64,000 nucleotides of DNA from contig JAEKNX010000003.1 of assembly GCA_016839055.1 (NCBI GenBank), forward strand, positions 1-64,000, read 5' to 3'. Of this stretch, positions 60,036 through 64,000 are shown one piece after another (position 1 is the first letter of the stretch; each line of letters begins with the position of its first letter). The DNA is from Spirochaetales bacterium (lineage in GTDB: Bacteria > Spirochaetota > Spirochaetia > UBA9216). The notes beneath the pieces were generated by a model. That model was not told where the DNA came from and made no database searches. It saw nothing but the letters and a program-made list of their open reading frames with translations. The position numbers and the translations under genes are program-made.

Positions 60036-61670
60036 TCACCAGCTGTTTTGAAGTTCCTCGAAATCGTTCTGTTCCGGCGACGCCCTGTCCATGCCCTTGG
60101 TCTGAGAGTATCTGACCTTAACACGACGGCGGTAATTCATCATGGCGGCAATTCCCGCGTTACAGCTGGAGGCGGAAAAGCCCGCTGATGGAGGGGGAAA
60201 GGCGTACTGCCAAAGGTAGCAGAGAAGGGCGTTTACGTGTTTATGCCCCCAATAAGCGGGCAGGGCCTCATTGGGGTGTATCCACTCGCTCCGCAGATAT
60301 ATTGCCGCCCCTATGTCCCGTTCCTCCAGATTCGGGTCTCCCATCGAAAGGTGGCGGGTAAAGCTGTAGTAGGTTAGAAGGGAAGCGCTCATGATTTCAA
60401 GGGCGAAATTCCCGGTACTTCCGGATATTTTTCTACTGTCTGAATATTCTATCAGGTTCTTCAGAATTCTCGAACACATCTGTCCGCTTGTAAGCATTTC
60501 GTTATTACCAAGATCCCGGTAGGCGGGGTGCTCGCTGCTCCAGCAGGCCGCTCTCCCCTTGCACCAGTAGGGGTCGGCGACTGCCAACCTCTTTGGAAAG
60601 AGAGGATCGCCAATCTGCCCCTTTGCATGCTGTTCCTTGAGGATGTAGGCCACGGCGGTTATAACCTGGTTTCCCAGAGAGTGGCCGTAGAGGCGGAAGT
60701 CGGAGGACCTCTTATCGCTAAGGGCCGAGCTGATTATATCCGCAAAAAGGACACTCACCGACTTGTCCGGCGAATGCTTTTCTGAGAAGTAGCTGCCGGT
60801 AAGCCATTTTCCCTTTCCCCTGCTCTGCTTCCTAACCGCATATCTCATCCTCGCCGGACCTCTGGCGGTCCAGATTTTGGATTCCGCATTCTTCGGTGCT
60901 TTGGCAAAGCCGTGGTCGTCATCGGAAAACTGGTTCCAGTAAAGAACACCGAAATTCCACTCCCTGCCTTCGAAATTTAAATATTTTTTCTTCCAGATGG
61001 AAACAAGATCAACCGGGGCCTTCATCGACTTATCCAGATCTCCGGCAAAATGAAAGAAACTCTGAACTCGAAAATCCTTCAGCTTCTCTTTCTGAAAGTT
61101 AACGCTGGTCCTTTCCCATCCGTGGATGTAAAGGAGAACAGGTTTCCCCGGATCATAGTACTCTTTATAGACCGGGCGGCCGGGAACGTACTTTACGCAC
61201 CTCTCGGCATCACGGAACCAGTATAGTCCGAACTCAAGGTCCGCTGTCTTAAATCTCCAGCATTCCCCTGAAAGGTTTCGGGAAAGTTCCACTTCGTATT
61301 CGTATCCCGGTTTTAATCCGTTCCATACCGGATGGTTCCAGTCAAAGGTGCTTTCATTACGGTAGAACTCGATGTAGGGGCGGTAGGTCAGCTGCCTGGG
61401 GCCTGTTTTCTTAAATGTACCCTTGATGATGTTGAAATTGTTTTCGGCCCGATCCTTCATTCCCAGTCTTTTAACGGTTATATTTTCCGGCACCGCCAGA
61501 GAAGAAGCCACGGGGCGGTTGAAGTTTATTACGATCAAGCTGGAAACCGACACATCCTCATCGCTGAAGTTGTTAGTAAAGGCGGTATCATAACTCTCAT
61601 AGAAGGGATTGAATTTCCCCTTTTCATAATAATGAGATTCCACAGATAGTCCTTTTCTGATTTTCCCCAT
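60036..61670 (-). CDS. lipase-like alpha/beta hydrolase
   Basis: A 544-residue protein. An N-terminal Ig-like segment (SVSSLIVINFNRPVASSLAV and following, about 35-150) resembles a Big_5/SbsA domain. It is followed by an alpha/beta-hydrolase core with the oxyanion strand KPVLLYIHGWERTSVNF and the nucleophile elbow YGHSLGNQVI; an aspartate and histidine (RLAVADPYWC; later H in WGHKHVNAL) may complete the triad. No signal peptide is obvious after the chosen start, ATG 61668-61670 (MGKIRKGLSV), so its place in the cell is uncertain. A TATATT seven bases upstream of this ATG predicts a leaderless mRNA. The substrate is unknown. Confidence 0.75.
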   Translation of the reverse strand: MGKIRKGLSVESHYYEKGKFNPFYESYDTAFTNNFSDEDVSVSSLIVINFNRPVASSLAVPENITVKRLGMKDRAENNFNIIKGTFKKTGPRQLTYRPYIEFYRNESTFDWNHPVWNGLKPGYEYEVELSRNLSGECWRFKTADLEFGLYWFRDAERCVKYVPGRPVYKEYYDPGKPVLLYIHGWERTSVNFQKEKLKDFRVQSFFHFAGDLDKSMKAPVDLVSIWKKKYLNFEGREWNFGVLYWNQFSDDDHGFAKAPKNAESKIWTARGPARMRYAVRKQSRGKGKWLTGSYFSEKHSPDKSVSVLFADIISSALSDKRSSDFRLYGHSLGNQVITAVAYILKEQHAKGQIGDPLFPKRLAVADPYWCKGRAACWSSEHPAYRDLGNNEMLTSGQMCSRILKNLIEYSDSRKISGSTGNFALEIMSASLLTYYSFTRHLSMGDPNLEERDIGAAIYLRSEWIHPNEALPAYWGHKHVNALLCYLWQYAFPPPSAGFSASSCNAGIAAMMNYRRRVKVRYSQTKGMDRASPEQNDFEELQNSW

Positions 61671-61677
61671 AAATATA

Positions 61678-61706
61678 AATATAGGGCCGGCCGGCGGATA
61701 ATGCAA
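61678..61706 (-). promoter_or_regulatory. promoter of the lipase-like gene, predicted leaderless
   Basis: TTGCAT (61706-61701), 17 bases, TATATT (61683-61678), then seven bases to the ATG. The spacer holds a GGCCGGCC run. There is no ribosome site. Confidence 0.6.
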
Positions 61707-61866
61707 TATTTCCTGATAAATTCGAAAGCGCTGTCTTTGAAAAAGTTGCATGATGTCAGCGAAGAAAAAAGAAAAATCCGTGTTGAATGCCGCCTATCCT
61801 CATGCTATTCTAAGTAAGAATTTTGGGCAGTTATAAATCAAATTTAAAAATATGGGGCATGTTTAA

Positions 61867-64000
61867 ATGGACAGAATTGAGATTTTTTTAAAAAAGTTGT
61901 CTTGCGTTCTATGTATCATAATAATTCTTATCAGCCTGTCGGCCTGCCCCATCCCCGAGACAGAGGTAATTGAACCGCTGATTGCCAGTTGGACTTCCTA
62001 TGGGGAAGCCGGTGGTGCAATTACCCTCAGTTGGATTTCCAGAGGAGGAAAAACAGGCCATAGCTATCTACTTCAGCGGCTGATCGCCGAGTCCGACTGG
62101 CTGCCCGAGGACGGTGTCCTGTATTCAAGCGGAGACGCGGCAGTCCCCGGCCTGCAGTACAGCGGCAGTGAGCAATCCTTCATTGATTCTTCGGTTATCG
62201 CCGGAGAAGTATATTATTATAGACTGTTTGCCGCCGATGGCGGGCTGTCATATTCAGAGCCTATAACTATCACGATCACCCTGAGTGCCGATGGAGTTTC
62301 TGTTATTGAAGCTCCTCTGCTGCTGTATATTCGGCAAGAGACGTATTATGTCGATATCGGCTGGGAAGAATCTGGTGCGAATACCGCCGGTTATATTATT
62401 GCAAAAGCCGAATCGCCGATTAGCTGGAATCCGGATAACGGCAGCACCTATTCTTCAGGGCAGTCTGTTACAGGCGCTTCAATACTGCATACAGGCACCG
62501 GCAGCACCTACAGCGATACTGAAGTCGAAGGCGGCCGGGAATATTATTATAAGATTTTCGCCTTTAATTCTGAAAAATTATACTCCACCGGTCTTCAGAG
62601 CCGGCTGCTATTTGAAGCTGAGTCAGATCTGGCTTACGATCGTTTCCCCTGGATCAATAACTACATCATCTATTACGGCCCCCTTGATAATGAAGCCATT
62701 AATACTGCGAAAAAATATGATCTTGCTATCATTCATTCCAATAATAGCGCAATTACCCGGGATCAGGTCAGACAAATCCAGCGTGGTTTTAATGCTGACG
62801 ACCCCACCGATGATGTGCTGGTGATAGCCTATGTGGCAGTGGGCGAGGATCTTCGTACTACCGGGTTCTATCCTGATGGTGCAGCCGAGCCCGATTATGA
62901 GGCAATGCTCGACGATGATCGTTTTGTCAGAAACGGGATAGGTCCCCGCGTAGATCCCCGGGGACCGAAGCCCATGGGTGATGTTCTGGAATGGGATTAT
63001 TCGGTCGGGAATGAAAGCCCGGGAGGAACCGGATTTGCCAGCTACTACCTAGATGACAACGATGCGGTCAATCACTCTCAAGATAGCAATCATGATATAG
63101 ACGGCAAACCGGATTTTAATGAATCCTGGCGTGGGGCCTTTGTGAATGCCGGAGATCCGCTCTGGTTTCAGGAAGTTGACCAGATGCGCCATAGTACTGA
63201 CGGCATCTTCGGTCTTCAGGAGCTTTTAACTACTTCGGTTGGAGAAGGCCTCGGCGTCGATGGAATTTTCATGGATGCGCTGGACACCTGCGCACCGAAT
63301 GGGTGGACGAACAAGGACAGCTTCGTGCAAACTGAGTTTGAATGGACTGCCCCCGGCTATGCGGATTTTATAATGCGCCTGAAAGATAAGTATCCTGATA
63401 AAATCGTCGTCCAGAACCGGGCGGTATATTTTTTCCGTCCCGGATTTGTGCAGCAGTATCTGAAATACACCACCCGGCCGTACATTGATTTTCTGTTATT
63501 TGAGAGTTTCAGGTTAAACTCCAGCAGTACTGAAGACTTCAATGAGGCATACTACCGCGATAACCTCTACAACTACGCTCCGCCCGTTCTCGCCGAGGCA
63601 GGCAGGGAAGACGGCTTCCAGGTACTCTCGCTCGGATACGCCGAAGGCCCCTCTATCACCTTAAGTAGCGCTCTGGATGCGGGAGTAAATAATTCATCCT
63701 TAATAGACGACTTAAGGGTGACCCAGAATATCGGATTCCGGCATTATCTGAGTAACCGGTCAGTCGATCATATAAATACCTATGTTCTTGACAGGACAGA
63801 TTTAACCGACACGACCTCGCCGGCCTGGAGTTCGATTTATAATGCACAGTCAGCTGCTCCTCCCGAGGTTTCCGGCCCCCCTAATCCCCGCTGGGGACTG
63901 CTTAAGGCAGAGTCGCCTAGTTCCGGGGTGATACGGATTTACTGGGACCTGGCGCAGGATAAGCACCCGGTTGATTATTATCTTTACTATGACAGCTCAC
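61867..64000 (+). CDS. lipoprotein with fibronectin-III-like domains and a GH114-like barrel (3' end outside window)
   Basis: An open frame of at least 711 codons from ATG 61867 to the window edge, without a stop. The signal peptide (CVLCIIIILISLSAC) has a lipobox. Two ~100-residue fibronectin-III-like domains follow (EVIEPLIASWTSYGEAGGAI; YYVDIGWEESGANTAGYIIA), each ending in VYYYRLFA or EYYYKIFA. From about residue 260 a TIM-barrel of the GH114/COG2342 type appears: YDLAIIHSNN, VLVIAYVAVGEDLRTTGFYP, and the acidic strand-end GVDGIFMDALDT. A further FN3-like part starts near the edge (SSGVIRIYWDLAQDKHPVDY). It is probably a surface-bound glycosidase acting on an amino-sugar polymer. The GH114 link is moderately sure. 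Confidence 0.8.
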   Translation, partial: MDRIEIFLKKLSCVLCIIIILISLSACPIPETEVIEPLIASWTSYGEAGGAITLSWISRGGKTGHSYLLQRLIAESDWLPEDGVLYSSGDAAVPGLQYSGSEQSFIDSSVIAGEVYYYRLFAADGGLSYSEPITITITLSADGVSVIEAPLLLYIRQETYYVDIGWEESGANTAGYIIAKAESPISWNPDNGSTYSSGQSVTGASILHTGTGSTYSDTEVEGGREYYYKIFAFNSEKLYSTGLQSRLLFEAESDLAYDRFPWINNYIIYYGPLDNEAINTAKKYDLAIIHSNNSAITRDQVRQIQRGFNADDPTDDVLVIAYVAVGEDLRTTGFYPDGAAEPDYEAMLDDDRFVRNGIGPRVDPRGPKPMGDVLEWDYSVGNESPGGTGFASYYLDDNDAVNHSQDSNHDIDGKPDFNESWRGAFVNAGDPLWFQEVDQMRHSTDGIFGLQELLTTSVGEGLGVDGIFMDALDTCAPNGWTNKDSFVQTEFEWTAPGYADFIMRLKDKYPDKIVVQNRAVYFFRPGFVQQYLKYTTRPYIDFLLFESFRLNSSSTEDFNEAYYRDNLYNYAPPVLAEAGREDGFQVLSLGYAEGPSITLSSALDAGVNNSSLIDDLRVTQNIGFRHYLSNRSVDHINTYVLDRTDLTDTTSPAWSSIYNAQSAAPPEVSGPPNPRWGLLKAESPSSGVIRIYWDLAQDKHPVDYYLYYDSS

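Noticed and set aside
62285-62824. Plus-strand frame of 179 codons
   Set aside because: It lies wholly inside the larger GH114-like lipoprotein gene in another frame and has no ribosome site.

Overview
The window looks like chromosomal DNA of an anaerobic, fermentative spirochaete. Three ABC solute-binding proteins carry the FAGG(K/Q)Q signal-peptide end that I associate with Spirochaeta/Sphaerochaeta-like genomes. Glycerol-type, polyol/sugar and lysine fermentation genes dominate, and no respiratory genes are visible. The assignment is an inference from protein style. There are no rRNA, tRNA, CRISPR or intact insertion sequences.

Layout. 1-1.8 kb: a small membrane protein, an AraC-type regulator and a coiled-coil membrane protein. 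1.8-9.8 kb (minus strand): a tightly overlapping lysine fermentation operon (kce-kdd-kamA-kamB-like-kamD-kamE-aminotransferase). It is preceded by a lysine riboswitch whose architecture predicts switching ON by lysine. 10-17.6 kb: housekeeping genes: thrS with a complete T-box leader (ACC threonine specifier), a small conserved-looking protein, groL, an unknown protein, birA and mnmA. 17.7-26.7 kb: an IPT/BNR-propeller lipoprotein, an oppBCDFA oligopeptide transporter, a cyclophilin and a small lipoprotein.

26.8-34.4 kb: a glycerol-3-phosphate-type oxidation cluster (AGPS-like FAD oxidase, FGGY kinase, DUF1667 protein, FAD/NAD oxidoreductase, BON-GlpA-BFD fusion). A divergent FadR/GntR regulator stands beside it, with a perfect FadR-style palindrome in the divergent region. 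34.4-50.3 kb: a carbohydrate or polyol regulon. It has two ribose-type ABC transporter operons, each carrying an AllA/ureidoglycolate-lyase-fold protein, plus a short-chain dehydrogenase, FGGY kinase, iron alcohol dehydrogenase, UroD/MtaA-like protein and one DeoR regulator. Three of its promoters share an almost identical operator directly upstream of the -35 box, so the genes are probably co-regulated. This region is visibly AT-richer than its neighbours.

50.6-57.4 kb: a SIMPL protein, a YqfO/Nif3-like protein, a YkgJ cysteine-cluster protein, then an arginine operon argR-argC-argB-argD-argG-GNAT with paired ARG boxes. 57.4-64 kb: CorA, a MATE exporter, a lipase-like alpha/beta hydrolase, and the 5' part of a large GH114-like lipoprotein gene that runs off the window.

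Cross-cutting signals: (i) two metabolite- or tRNA-sensing RNA leaders; (ii) a short covarying hairpin exactly 19 nt before the start codon of two unrelated genes (the FAD oxidase and argG); (iii) several genes, including both divergently encoded regulators, with a -10 box 6-7 nt before the ATG, predicting leaderless mRNAs.
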